Assembly: GCA_965644295.1 (NCBI GenBank)
Contig: CBFFRP010000162.1
Coordinates: forward strand, 1-64,000
Length of the DNA stretch: 64,000 bases
Origin: Paraphysomonas bandaiensis
Lineage: Eukaryota; Chrysophyceae
Reading direction: 5' to 3'
The position numbers and the translations under genes were made by a program. Shown piece by piece: positions 22,500-34,426 of the stretch. Positions within the stretch are counted from its first letter, which is position 1, and each line of letters starts with the position of its first letter. The notes under the pieces were generated by a model that saw only the letters and a program-made list of their open reading frames with translations, had not been told where the DNA came from and did not search any database.

Positions 22500-22664
22500 G
22501 ACTTCACTTCCCTCCTTCGGGACAGTTTTTGACCCCTATCCTCACTCCGAGAGTAATGTTTGCTCTCCCTCTCAGAGCTAGAGTCCGTTGGAAGTATCAG
22601 TCCCTCCTCATCGACTGTCGTTTCCCCTAGCGCAGCCCAGGTTGCAACTTCCCTCTCCCACCAC
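22208..22664. repeat. Long inverted repeat, ~157-166 bp arms with ~134 bp loop
   Basis: Left arm 22208-22364 and right arm 22499-22664 are near-perfect reverse complements (for example GTCAAAAACTGTCCCGAAGG against CCTTCGGGACAGTTTTTGAC), with a few substitutions and small indels. The arms carry part of the charged ORF. Transcription would give a long hairpin RNA. Confidence 0.95.
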
Positions 22665-22666
22665 TC

Positions 22667-22668
<2 letters not shown>

Positions 22669-22697
<29 letters not shown>

Positions 22698-22704
22698 CAT
22701 ACAT
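22669..22704. repeat. (ACAT)n microsatellite
   Basis: Nine ACAT units directly after the right arm of the inverted repeat. Confidence 0.97.
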
Positions 22705-24230
22705 TCCTGTATCTAGATATACAGTTCCCTCTATGGTAAGAGTATGGCGACTATCCATGCTATCTAGTGTAGTAACTCTTCATTCTCTATCTGATAAGGA
22801 ACTGAGAGTATTACAGTGTATACTGCTATATATGAATCATATACCAGGGATTTAAGCCATATAGCTATATAGCTACACACATGTATGTATATTCATCTAC
22901 ACTCTCTTGTAGGAAACTGTCTTGATAAGTACCTCATGTATCTTCAAGCTGTTAGCTGTTACCATATTCAACAGAGAAGTTTATATGCATAAATATCATA
23001 TACTTTAGTCATATAATTGTGTACAGTGGTATATATATTGACATGTAATAGGAATCTTAGTCATATTTTGGTATATATTATTCAGTTTGATTGAATTACT
23101 TTAATTAGTCACTCTAAATTCAGTGTCGATATTCAGAGTAATAACTATTGAAACCTTGTTAAGTTTGGTCATATATTGAAACAGTTATATTATATTGTAT
23201 TGTACTCGCATAGAGCTACGCATTTCTGAACAATATGAGGACACAGCAGGAAAGTAAAGCCAATGCAGTATAAATCAGAGCTTTCATTCAGCTATTTGAA
23301 GCCTTATAGGTTTCTTTGTGTCGTATTTTCCTTCCACTCTTAATATACACCTTTGAAGTATATATATAATATATTAATTTATTGCTTATCCTTGCAGATA
23401 AGTTTCTCTATTAGTATATAACTCTTCTAGCCGATTTATCATGCGCTCTATATTCTATAGTACCATATCCTGTGGTAATTGTACAGTACAAGAATTTTTC
23501 ACTCCTTCCAGCTGTTATTTTAGTTTTTTCATGCGATAATGGACTGATATTACTTGAAGAAAAAGGGAAGTGTGCAAGCCTTTACACCCCAAACCCCAAA
23601 GAGTTTTCGTTTAAGGAGTGTGGTTACGTAGTTTAAACGTTAAGAATTAAGAAGCTTATATATATGGAGGGATAAGAACATATTGCACATCGGAGTCCAC
23701 TCTCCATACCTCTAATAGCCTAATAGAGGAGTTAAAAAGCTTAGTACGAAAACTTATCATAAAAATAAAATTAACCATTAGATGACACACCACTATTTCA
23801 AATAATGCACCAGCGAACTTGCACTAATTTAACACACCAATTGGAATTGTGAACCCACTCTGCATCTGAGCACTACACTCTACTTTACTCATTGGAATTC
23901 ATAAACGACAAAATGCAAGGCAACACAATAAAAATGGTGAAGTGGATCGATATGCAAGACAGCTGGTCTGATCTGAAACTACATAACCGAATAGGTTAAT
24001 ATAAGTGGGCTATCCACGACACACTTTGGACGCAATGTTGTGTCTCTATCAGGACCGGAACATGGACTCCGAAACAAATGAAAAGGCACGCATGGGCATG
24101 GTTGTCCAGAGGCTCTTTCCTTCACAGCACCATATCTTTAGGGGTGGACTTACAGTGGTAATGTTGCATATGGCTAATATCGCACTAAGCGAAACTCATT
24201 GAGGCCAAACTAGACAACAAGTGGATAAAA
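22705..24230. other. Intergenic, no gene recognised
   Basis: AT-rich, stop-dense sequence at the 3' side of UPF1. Short frames near 24005-24202 show no family motif. No RNA gene recognised. Confidence 0.45.
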
Positions 24231-27200
24231 TTAGTAGACAAGAGAGAGTGTTCCGATTACACACCTGGCTGTATCATCTTGGCTACGCACTGACATTGTG
24301 TCTGAGTCATCGTTCATATGTCTGTAACCACTCAGACTCTCCCCATCACCACCAAATATGTCAGCAACAGCTGGTCCTCCTTCCTCTATACCCTGATGAC
24401 CTATAGTCGCCCTATACAACATAAGTTATCTCGTTTTCTAGGATCAATATAAAAAAACTAACTGTGGCTGTCGATAGGCTCCGTCGTATCTAGCATCGAA
24501 TCTGCTGTCCGGCCCACCCTGAGGCCTTCTTCTGGAACTGATATGATCTGCACTGTAGTGCATAGAGTCTGGGTGCTCACCCCATGCCCGACCTCCGATT
24601 CCTACCAATATAGGTCAATAACAAGCACGTAAGGTGTATTATATGCCGTGATAGTACACTCCATGCTGTGCGTACAAGTAGTGCCATTACCTTGTGCAGG
24701 TGGTGGTCCACCATATCCTGTGTCGTATGAAGGATGGAAGGAAGGTCCTGGAGGAGGACCATACATCCCGCTCGTCGGGCCTTGCTGCTGTTGCATTGCA
24801 CCTGGAATGCCCGTGCCAAGTGCAGTCATATAAAGGCGTTTGTCGTTAAGGGCGGTGCGGGGCTTTGGTAAGCTGATCATAGATGGCTGGAGATTGTTTA
24901 GCGGTCCCTCTACTAAGCACTCCCTTTCTTGAAAATGAAGTAAAAGAGAGTTCCAAAGAGCGTTGCGTGCCAGCAATCGAGCATTTCCGATGATAACAAC
25001 CCCATATTTGGCTCGGGTGAGGGCGACGTTGAGACGCCTCGGGTCACGCAAAAACCCAATGCCCTGTTGCTCATTGGAACGTACACATGACACAATGATG
25101 AAGTCCTTCTCACGACCTTGAAAAGAATCAACAGAAGCAACTTCGATATCAGTGTAAAGCTCGGTACGCATAGGGCCGTTGCGCTCCATATGAGTTATCA
25201 CATAAGCCCTTTGCCCCTCATAAGGGGTGACAACACCGATTTGTTCCGGCATAATGCCATTCTTGAGCATCATAGTCACTAACTTTTCAACTGATGCTGC
25301 CTCAGTTCTATTCAGGAAAGACGTGCCAGAGGGTCCAATTTCTTCGATGCCATTAGAACAGAGGAAAAACATTGGGCGGGAAGGATTCGGCCATGGGAGG
25401 TCGACACCAGGCAAACTACGTTCGACATCACTCACACCATTCTGCAATGTCCCCTCATAAAACATGTTGGACGGGAATTCCGAAAGCGAGGGGTGCATGC
25501 GATACTGCACCTGCAAACGGATGGGGCGGACGCCGAGGCGCACAAGCCGCTCGAACAGACTCTGCGTGAGTCCAGCCTTAGCTGCCTGTTTGCACATCAC
25601 CACTGGCCCCAGCTGACAGTGGTCGCCAACTAGCACCAACTGCTTCGCACCCATCACTATCGGGATAAGGCACTCACTCTCCATGGCCTGAGTGGATTCG
25701 TCAATGAGGACCTGACGAAATCGAAAATCCATTAGTCTCTTATCCCCTGCTCCGACACAAGTTGTGCATATGACATCAGCAGCTTGCAAAATATCAAATT
25801 CTGCCTTGGATTTCAATGCGCGAAATCTCCTCGCATCCGCAGCAGTTAGGTCACCCAATTCTTCCTTGAGCAAGAAATATTTGCGAAGCTCTGCTGGTGT
25901 CTCCAGGTGGCGCACCATGTAGTGTAGAGTAAGGTGGTCGATAGAAGACGATATGGCTTCTCTTGATTTCGCGGACATACGCACCACTTTGAGTCCTGAC
26001 ATGTGAATCTTTTCGCATAGTTGGTCAACAGCAACATTGGAAGGGGAGCACACCAGTACTTGACCCATATTCTGCTTGGCGAGATGGTACACAATAGAAG
26101 CGCTAGTTACAGTTTTCCCGGTTCCAGGAGGTCCTTGGATAAGACTCAGAGGTTTTTGAATAACAGATCGCACAGCAGAAAGCTGAGAATGGTTCAATTC
26201 CGGTAGACCGGGTACAGAGAGTTTCGATGGCACGTTAACTCTGAGTGCCTGAGGGTCCACCTCGTGGCCAAGAATCCTGTGGTAAAGGTATCCTGACACT
26301 GATGTGTCATCCACTGCAAAAGTCTTCAGTGCAGCTTGCATCCTATCGTATGATGTACTCTTCCATACAAACGTGATAACATACCCTTCCACAATATCAA
26401 TCGGCACAACATTATGCCTCATCTCAAGATGAATGTCACCATGCTCTATTTTCAGGACATGGCCTGTTCCATTCCAGGGCTTGCCGTATAGGCGCGTAGA
26501 AGTAGGATCCAAACTGAGCCGCAGCTCATCTCCAGGAACTAATCGTAGCTCAGTCTCATCTCGACCCAAAAATTGGAATATAGCTACACGTTTTTTGTTT
26601 AATCCCATATCCCATCTAATGGTGATGTCTTCAATGCGGGTATTTTCTTTGATCCTCCGGTCGTACTCGGCCTCCAGCTTTACTAGCGGGCCCAGAATGT
26701 TTTGGTAATTATACCCGTCCTCATAAGCCAGTAGTACTGACTGTACTTCTTCATCTACTCCAGGTCTTTCTAGGTCAAAGAGTGTGGCATCTGGTTTCTC
26801 CCGCCAGAGTTCTTCCAGCTTATTTATCTGGGAAGTTGTGATTTGGCGAGCACGTAGCTGTTCTTGCTCAGTGGGAACCTGCACCAACCAGGGCAAAAAG
26901 GCGCGGTCCTCTATTAACGGCATCCACTGGGAAAGATCCCAATCCATATCCTTCAATGCACCTAGACCAAGACAGGGCTCACGACAGAGTAAAACCACAA
27001 CGGAGTCATTCTTTGCAGGGATGAAGCCTAAGAGAAAGACATTTCTTCCTCCACAGTTGTAGCACTCGAGTACAGTCTCACCCAAGGGGGAGTCCGGATG
27101 CAGACTAACCTGCTTGTTTCGAGACCGTACTAGATGCTGAATAATATGTGAGGCTGATGTGTTGCCTCTGCCATTACAAAACCACTTGGATGAGTCCACA

Positions 27201-27638
27201 CATTTGACAACACAAGCTGGGTCTGACAAGCCGCAATAAGAGCACGCATATTCCGACATATCACCATTAAACCCTTCTTCATCTCCATCTCCACCCATAC
27301 CACTATACATACTCGCGGTCTATAATATCTATCATACAAGTATAGCATATAGATTATATACATACATCAAAGTCGTTGTTACCACCCGTTCCATTCATCT
27401 GTGAGAAGGGCTGTGATAGGGCAGATATTTCCGACCTTTCATCAGGCCAATCACGCTCTTCAGTATTGGTATTACTCTGTTATATAATGAATTCTATGGT
27501 TACTTCTATAATATATGATTATATCACCTGTTCAGCTCCATCTTGCAGTAAATCATTAATATCCAAATGAGATGCTTGAGAGGATATATCCCAAAATCCA
27601 CTGGTATCTTCTGATTGACTGTAAACAGATTTATCCAT
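24231..27638 (-). CDS. UPF1: UPF1 RNA helicase (nonsense-mediated mRNA decay)
   Basis: Five minus-strand exons (27638-27528, 27476-27366, 27319-24691, 24601-24463, 24411-24231) give 1056 residues. Order: Ser/Gln-rich N-terminus; Cys/His-rich domain that binds UPF2 (CSYCGL...CFNG-type, then CYNCGGRN); the 1B insertion; and the SF1 helicase with [37 protein letters not shown] and TRAKYG motifs. UPF1 is an ATP-dependent 5'-3' helicase that triggers decay of transcripts with premature stops. The tail is Gly/Pro/Gln-rich and has an SVRSQDD site resembling the [S/T]Q sites phosphorylated by SMG1. The last exon could instead splice at 24265 and end nearer 24200. The gene is divergent with the calpain-like gene. 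Confidence 0.97.
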
Positions 27639-28013
27639 AATATATAAGAGTCTAATATAATGGTATGATCTATATAGTAATTACTGTAAGTGGTACTATA
27701 TATAGATATGTACGTATGTATGTATGAGTGGGTATGTATGGATTTCAACACCACTGGCCCCATACAAAAAGAACACTTCACATACTTCGACACTCCATAC
27801 AGCTGCTGTATATGTATATATTGAGTCACTTCTCATACATACTTCGACTTCTTTTTTTTTACTATATATATACAAGTTTAGTGGCTCTTATTGAGTGAGT
27901 GTGTATGTGGTGATGATGAGTGAGAAATATTTCCATATGTTTAAAAATGAAAAAAAAAGACCCTTGTATTCTGTATAATACACACTGTAGTCCAGACAGA
28001 TTTTTATTCACTG

Positions 28014-28069
28014 TATTCTAAGATATACACATGAAGAATACACTGTAGTCATGTGTATATCTTAGAATA
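28014..28069. promoter_or_regulatory. Perfect 21-bp inverted repeat in the UPF1/calpain-like divergent region
   Basis: Arms 28014-28034 (TATTCTAAGATATACACATG plus A) and 28049-28069 are exact reverse complements around a 14-base loop. It lies about 250 bp before the calpain-like start and 375 bp before the UPF1 start. The loop word GAATACACTGTAG also has a relative near 27976-27990. A regulatory role is inferred from position only. Confidence 0.6.
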
Positions 28070-28103
28070 AAACGGACGGTTTTGTTTTTACTTGTGTGTT
28101 ATA

Positions 28104-28225
28104 CATACATACACACACACAGCAGACTACACATACATACATATACATATACACATACCCACACATACACATACATACATATACATACATACACATACAT
28201 ATAGATACATACACACACCCATCTC
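28104..28225. repeat. ACAT/ACACAT-rich microsatellite before the calpain-like gene
   Basis: Degenerate ACATAC/ATACAC repeat ending about 95 bp upstream of the calpain-like start codon. Confidence 0.9.
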
Positions 28226-28318
28226 TCACTATGTATATATATACACACCTCTTAGCAGTTGTTACACTTATCATACATATTCATATATCACACATAATAC
28301 ACTCTCTCTTATTCAAAC

Positions 28319-31300
28319 ATGAGTTATGATGAAGAAGATGAGCGTACAGAGGAAGATAAGATCATAGAGATCATTAATATTGAAGGGGATGGTGCACTCT
28401 ATGAAGACTCTGATTTTATCCCTAATAGACAAAGTCTATATGAAAATGAAGGTTTTGTACCATATTATGATGCTGATGTTGCAAGTTTAATTGTATGGAG
28501 ACGTCCTCATGATATTGCCAATTATCCTGTATACTTTAGTGAGTCGTATGGTTATCCGAGTGTTACACAGGGAACGTAAGTTCATTTCTATATATAGAAC
28601 ACTATGTATTTAATCTAATTTATAATATAGTCTTTCAGATGAAGTATTTATTGGGGTATTAATGGCTGTCTGTACATACGATGATAGTGAATTGATTGAG
28701 AACATTATATACTCCCGACCTGATGACTTTAAGACTTATGGTGTATTTACTTGCCGGTTCTATGTGGAAGGTGAATGGGTGGAGGTTATTACGGACACAA
28801 GAATTCCGTGTTTAATGGATGAAGAGGATGATCGTGTGCTTCCAGTGTATAGCAGGTCTCCTGTCCGGAAAGAGATGTGGGTGTGTTTGGTAGAGAAAGC
28901 CTATGCGAAGGCGCTGGGGTCATACGAGGCTATCTCGAAAGTAAAGATCCATGAGGCACTACTTCACCTGACGGGGGGCAGTGTGCAGGAGCTGCGTTTT
29001 ACTGAAGATCAACTGGGTGATCAACACAAACTAGCCGCATTCTGGGCTCGTCTCAAGCAGCTTTTGAGTCAGAGAACACTTATCCTGGCTAGGCCCACTG
29101 ACATGGAATGTAATAGGAACGGTGAGGACGACGCTGAGGCAGGTGGGAACAAGGACGAGCCTGAAAATTATGAAGGCATAATCCCGGATCGTCTCTACAC
29201 AGTCGTAGCTTACAAAGAGGTAGGCATGAACGAGCTTGTGTTATTGCGGTGCCCTTGGGAGCTGGAAGACAAGCGGATCGAGTGGGAAGGAGATTGGAGC
29301 GAGAGTTCTTCTAAATGGGACGAGTATCCTGATATGTTGGCGGCAGTACAGGATGATCCCAACATTAAGTGGAGACGCAACAATCCCAGAGGATTTATGT
29401 GGGTGGCATACAAGGACTTCATGAAGCTCTTTCAGGCCATATTCGTCTGCAAATTGTTCCGAGGGGATTCCTCTCATTGCCACTATTACTGCGCAAAGGG
29501 AGAGTGGCGAGATAAACAAGCGGGAGGGCCCATGCTTTCCATTCGAGATAGGGGTGAGGGTGTAAAACTGGCGATGAAAGAAGAGATGCGATCTTTGCAA
29601 AAGGTACCCGTCTGTGATATGTTATGGTGTTTGGTAAACTAACTCTATCCAATTTTCTCTGCAGGCGACAGCTGCCGTGATAGTTGACGGAGATGCTTCC
29701 TGGTTCAACAATCCTCAGTACAAGGTTGTTCCTAGTGCAAATGCGGTGCTCAATATATCCCTCTGTCCTGTTAATGTGGGTAGCGATGACCCAGACTCCG
29801 CGGATCCAAGTCCGAATACGTTGCCAATGGTATCAATTAATGTAGTGCGTATTAATAGCACAATGGACATGAACCATCCCAGTGTCGGTGATTCGTTGAT
29901 GTGCAATGTAATAGCGAATGAGAAACAAGAGGGCGTGCATAGACAGAAGGCTCAGGAGGCGTCAATATGGAACCTACGAGTGCAAGGCAATGCGACATAT
30001 TTCATTGTTCCAAGCACAGCCAGAAGGGGCCAGAGATGTGGGTTTTTATAGTAATATGTAATTAACAGGTTTGATGTGTTCTTATCTATAGGTGGGTATG
30101 TCCTGCGTGTGTTTTCATCGGAGCCACTTACTCTTGAGCGCGTGCCCCCACGCATTATCCGGACTACCACAGGAGAGTGGACCAAGAGCTCTGCAATGGA
30201 CAGTACTGGCGGCCCTCCTCTCCTTGCCCTCCAGTCAGAAGATAAAGCTGCTGCTGCCACTATGGTTGAAAACTCAAAGTGGTGCCAAAATCCACAATAC
30301 CACTTGAAAGTTACAGATGACTCTGAACGTGATAATTTATATATTAAAATAGTGGTTCGACGAACGGATAAAGTATCACAGAACACTCGATCAACTGCGG
30401 CATCTGAGCACACGAAAGATGCCTTCATTGGGTTGGTTGTTTGTAAACCCGAGATTCAGGAAGAGGTAAAGTCGCACGGGTCTAAAGTTGGCAAGCCGCG
30501 CTTGAATCCATTCGGCGAGGTGATCGAGTGTAAAGCTTCCTCACTTAAAAAACCTCAGTCACGGAGTTCTAGTCGCCGTCCACAAACTGCTCCAAAGCCG
30601 AATGACGAGGAGCGGAAAGTAACTCGAAAGATTGCACTTAATCCGCTGTACTATTCTCAGACAACAACATTCAACAGTCGCACTGAAGCGTCCGTGTTCT
30701 TTCCGAAGCTCCCTCGAGCATGGATGCCAGATGGTCTACTTCTGATTCCATGTTTAAGTGAACGAGGTGTGCGGGGTATATTTGAACTGGAGGTGTACGC
30801 TAATTGCCGAGTGTCATTGGAACAGCTTCCCGAAACACGTTCACGCAGCATTGCAGGCGAGTGGGTCGAGAACCTTTGTGGTGGGTCGCACATATGCCCG
30901 ACTTACAAAAAGAACCCGAGATTTCAACTCGATCTCATTCCGCCATCTGCTCCCTCCAAGGGAAGTAAAGAACCTTTTCCCACACGAATTGGTGTTCGAA
31001 TATCACTGTCGAAAACGGGTTCCTCATGGCGGTCACAGTGTCGCAAAGATGCGGTCGGCTGTATGGTAGGCTTCTATGTCTTTATCGTATCTCGCAGTGA
31101 GAACGGACCAGAGTCACTCAGACAGATATACGAGAGTCCTTTTGCCCCTACTGAGGAAGTCAGCACGGACATAGGGTTCGAACTGGAGTTTCTGCCTGCG
31201 TCAACAGACACTTACATTATCATGCCCACCACTTTCGATGAAGGAAAAGTGGGGTCTTTTGTGTTGTCGGTATCAGCGGATTGTGACTTTACGCTGACTC

Positions 31301-31329
31301 GCGACACACCAGCTTCCACTCATAAGTAG
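28319..31329 (+). CDS. Calpain-like protein lacking the catalytic triad, with tandem C2-like (calpain domain III) repeats
   Basis: Four exons (28319-28575, 28631-29603, 29665-30037, 30092-31329) give 946 residues. Residues ~20-330 follow the calpain protease core: DFIPNRQSLYENE, WRRPHDIANYP and the ITDTRIPC strand, then YSRSPVRKEMWVCLVEKAYAK. However, the active-site QGxLGDCW reads QGTLSDEV, so Cys is Glu90. The GHAY histidine position reads DRLY (Arg273) and the N-P-W asparagine reads CPWE (Cys293). The rest carries about four beta-sandwich segments, each with W-FNNPQY/WCQNPQYHL-type and YVLRVFS or FxLSVS motifs, as in CAPN7-like proteins. It should fold but not cleave, so a scaffold or regulator is likely (inference). 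It is divergent with UPF1; the 5' exon is AT-rich. Confidence 0.9.
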
Positions 31330-32190
31330 TAGTTCGTATTTTTAATGCGGCTGTAACTATATTGCTAGGATGATGTGTAGACTGTATTGCGGGATTTTGT
31401 GAACGAGTGATGCTGTGGTACTGTAGTGTGATGCTTTCTGTTGTTACAGGATTAATAAATAGTTTTTATACATATTCGATGAATAATACGTACAATCATG
31501 ACTGTTTCACGAACGAAATTGTTCGTAATCTACGAATAATGTACTCTTGTATTTTTTTGCTCTGTGCTCTTTACATACAAATACGTATAGCATTCCTTTT
31601 CATTATTTTCGTTTCTGGGGGATTATTGGACCTAGTAAATTAGATGCAATTTCTTGGTGACACCACACGTAGTGAATAGTGAAACTATGCTGGACAAGGC
31701 AGGGATTGAAAATCTAGTCATTAGTTATTAGTGACTGGGGTGACTATAGGATGACTAGGTGTTTATGGTATTCACCTAGCCATTAAGTAATTTATTACTT
31801 AGAGATTCACAAGTAGATTCTTACACCTAAATTAGTGTGACTAATTTATATCACCAAATTCATGTTGTATCAACTACCAATAATCGTTTCCATACAATAT
31901 TAGATATCACGATCTTAAACGGTCAATATATTTCAGCTTCACTACACGATAGCTATTATAACATTAGTTCCCATAGTACAGTGTTGCCAGTTAACCACTT
32001 CTTTATCTTTCCATTAACAGTCATAATTCAAAAATCTTTGAACCACAGCTTTTCATTTCTTTCAAACAGCAAAACTCAACGTATTGTAATCATTTTTTTG
32101 AAGCGTACTGGATTTAGTTATCATAGAACCCAAAACACTTTTGATAGGCCTTCGTATCAATTAAGTGTCCATTATTGAAATCGTAATAAA
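31330..32190. other. Intergenic, no gene recognised
   Basis: AT-rich spacer. A stretch at 31710-31860 repeats GTGACTA/ACCTAG/ATTAGT words in both orientations. An open frame at 31837-32178 has no recognisable features. Confidence 0.4.
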
Positions 32191-32486
32191 AAGTCGATGT
32201 GATGCCCAAACCTGGTAAAGTGATTTTACCAGGTTTTGTTGGTGGATAGTAGATACTAAAAGTAACGTTGTTATATGTTTAAACAATTACAGGTGTGAGT
32301 TGTCAACGCAATTATTATTAACTTAAACTGCTATAAGTGTTATATTTCTACAGAAGTAGATAAAAATAGCAGTACAAGTTAATAATAAGCAGTACAAGTG
32401 CAAAAAACTTCAATTTAAATCAACATTTTCAAAATTTCACCAGGTTTCGAACGCTTTACCAGGTCATTTGGGCATCACATCGACTT
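32191..32486. mobile_element. ~296-bp MITE-like element with perfect 20-bp terminal inverted repeats
   Basis: The first 20 bases (AAGTCGATGTGATGCCCAAA) are exactly reverse-complemented at 32467-32486. A perfect inner hairpin, CCTGGTAAA-GTGAT-TTTACCAGG, lies at 32211-32233, and related CCAGG/TTTACCAGG words occur at the right end. There is no ORF. The target-site duplication is not clear. It is probably a non-autonomous DNA transposon. Confidence 0.8.
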
Positions 32487-32699
32487 ATAATAGAAACTGG
32501 GACCTCAAATCATAATAGACATTATAATTGACTCCAGCTCGTTTCAATTGGTATAAATATACCCTTTTTTTATATTAAAGAGTTGGTATAAAACGGCTCT
32601 ATGAAGATGAAGAAGATGATGACAGTGAGAGTCTAGTTCAGAATGACGGCGCAGCGCACTGTTAGATTGGTGGTAGTAGCCGAAGCGAGCACGTCTTAA

Positions 32700-32890
32700 T
32701 CAGAAAATTCGTTCCCGCAGCATGAAGCACTTGCATTCCACCACCAATAAGATTGAAAGATTGTTCAGTAGAGCTAAGATTGATATATGACTAATATGCA
32801 CAAGAGTATTACTTATGTTTTCACGCATAAACCATCGCGTCTGGAATGAAATGATAGTTGAGATAGCTATATTGGCCGCTAATGTAGTTT
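32700..32890 (+). pseudogene. hAT transposase C-terminal dimerisation-domain remnant (first copy)
   Basis: Translations in this stretch read MKHLHSTTNKIERLFSRAK and, after a break, INHRVWNEMIVEI. These resemble the S/TTN..ERLFS.AK ... N..W pattern of the hAT dimerisation region. It is interrupted by stops and lies just outside the left end of the hAT element. Confidence 0.5.
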
Positions 32891-32894
32891 ATAA

Positions 32895-33735
32895 CAGGGA
32901 TAGGGAACAATATATTGTATTGCAATACATTGTACAATATATTTCAATATATTATTATAAAATATATTGATTGGTGGACTGGTCAAATATTCCATCAATA
33001 TTGTTTCTGTTAAAAAGTATCTCACAATACATTGCAATATATTGCAATCAGTATTATGATAGTCATATTATACAGAAAGATTCTTATTCTTAACTGTAGG
33101 GTAAAAATTATAAGTCCACGTGTATAAATCTCCGTTCAGACGTTCAGATAGTGATTATTGCAACAATACGGAAGATGATGAAACTGAAGTTGGATATGCG
33201 GAGAAAATTCTTCAATCAGCTCAAAAGTTTAAGAAACCGAAAGTTGAAATAATATCTAAGTACAGGTGCACGAGTCATGTAGTATGTACTTCCAATACAT
33301 GTGAACGCCTGTTCAGCGCAGCAAAACTGATTATATCAGTGTTGCGCAAACGTATGTATCCTACTACACTTAAAGTACTGCTATTTCTGAAAGCTAACCG
33401 ACAGTTGTGGCCGGATGCAAGCATGCTTCAATTAATATGGGATGAATATATATGATGATGTCACCGATGATGGCTCAGACGAATAGTATGAGGAAAATTT
33501 TAATCAGTTAAGTGTAGTGGGTCTGATTATCAAGTGACCTTAGATCTTATAATGACAAGTACTAAAAACTACGGATGTGTTTACTGTTTACTTACTGATT
33601 ATAGTCATACTAATATATGGCAATATATTATTGCAATAGTATTGTAGGGCCGGTTTAAAAACTTCATCAATACTTTTGATGGAACGCTATCTAACAATAG
33701 TACTGCATACTGCAATATAATTTTCCCTATCCCTG
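32895..33735 (+). mobile_element. 841-bp hAT-family element with target-site duplication
   Basis: The ends are inverted: CAGGGATAGGGAACAATATA at the left against a right end reading CAGGGATAGGGAAAATTATA on the minus strand. CAGGG ends are typical of hAT. The flanks 32887-32894 (GTTTATAA) and 33736-33743 (GTTTATAG) match at 7 of 8 bases, as expected for an 8-bp hAT duplication. Both subterminal regions are dense in ATTGCAATAT words. Only the transposase C-terminus remains inside, so the copy is non-autonomous and recent enough to keep its duplication. Confidence 0.88.
33120..33455 (+). pseudogene. hAT transposase C-terminal fragment (dimerisation domain)
   Basis: Open frame of 111 codons inside the hAT element. 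It includes the hAT dimerisation signature TSNTCERLFSAAKLIISVLR followed by LLFLKANRQLW. The catalytic DDE region and N-terminal zinc finger are absent, so it cannot transpose by itself. Confidence 0.85.
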
Positions 33736-33743
33736 GTTTATAG

Positions 33744-34426
33744 TTTAGTATTAAATAATTGCAATAAATTGCAGTTAATTGCAACAATTGAAATTGAGAC
33801 AGCAAGTAATAATTGCAATTACAATTTACTACAACCTGCGTCAATTAATTGATACGCAGCCCTGCTTTTTGAGGATAATCACGTATCAGTTTTTAAATTC
33901 TTCGTGAGTCTGTTCGCTTATGAGAAAATTTTAGCTGTGGCTTTATCATCGTTATGTATTATGTATGTATAAGTTACAATTCTGTAAGATATAGTAAATA
34001 TGTAAATATAATGCAACACATTTCCTAACTAGCACATTTCCTCAGGGAAAGGAATTATTAGTTATATCTGATACATATTGATAGTGTGTAGTTCGACGCA
34101 ACAGCGTTCTTTCAATTTCTCTTCGCACATGGTACTCACTCAATTCCAAACAATATAAAAAGTGCACTGAAAGATCATATCGGCATACACTTCACTACCG
34201 GAGTGCATACAGGACACTGTTCTCGGCATATAACACCACATCTTCAAGTAGGCATTGTAAAATACTGATAGTACATAAATTCAATTGTCATCAAATCAAG
34301 TCAGAAATAGAATGAATGCTATGTGATTCCCCAATGCACGTAGCATATTTGACACCATCCACAATAGTAAATGTGAAACTGTGAACTTACAATCCTAAAA
34401 TAGCGGATTGTCTCATTCTGTTTGTA
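33744..34426. other. Intergenic, AT-rich
   Basis: Contains further ATTGCAA-rich sequence to ~33850, outside the hAT duplication, and no recognisable gene. The 3' end of the minus-strand kinase gene is at its right edge. Confidence 0.4.

Noticed and set aside
24602-24690. UPF1 ending with ...[18 protein letters not shown]
   Set aside because: This is intron read-through. A GT-AG intron 24690-24602 joins the Pro/Gly-rich tail in frame to further exons.
19451-28225. CRISPR-like arrays
   Set aside because: The repeats are pure tetranucleotides without unique spacers, and this is eukaryotic DNA.
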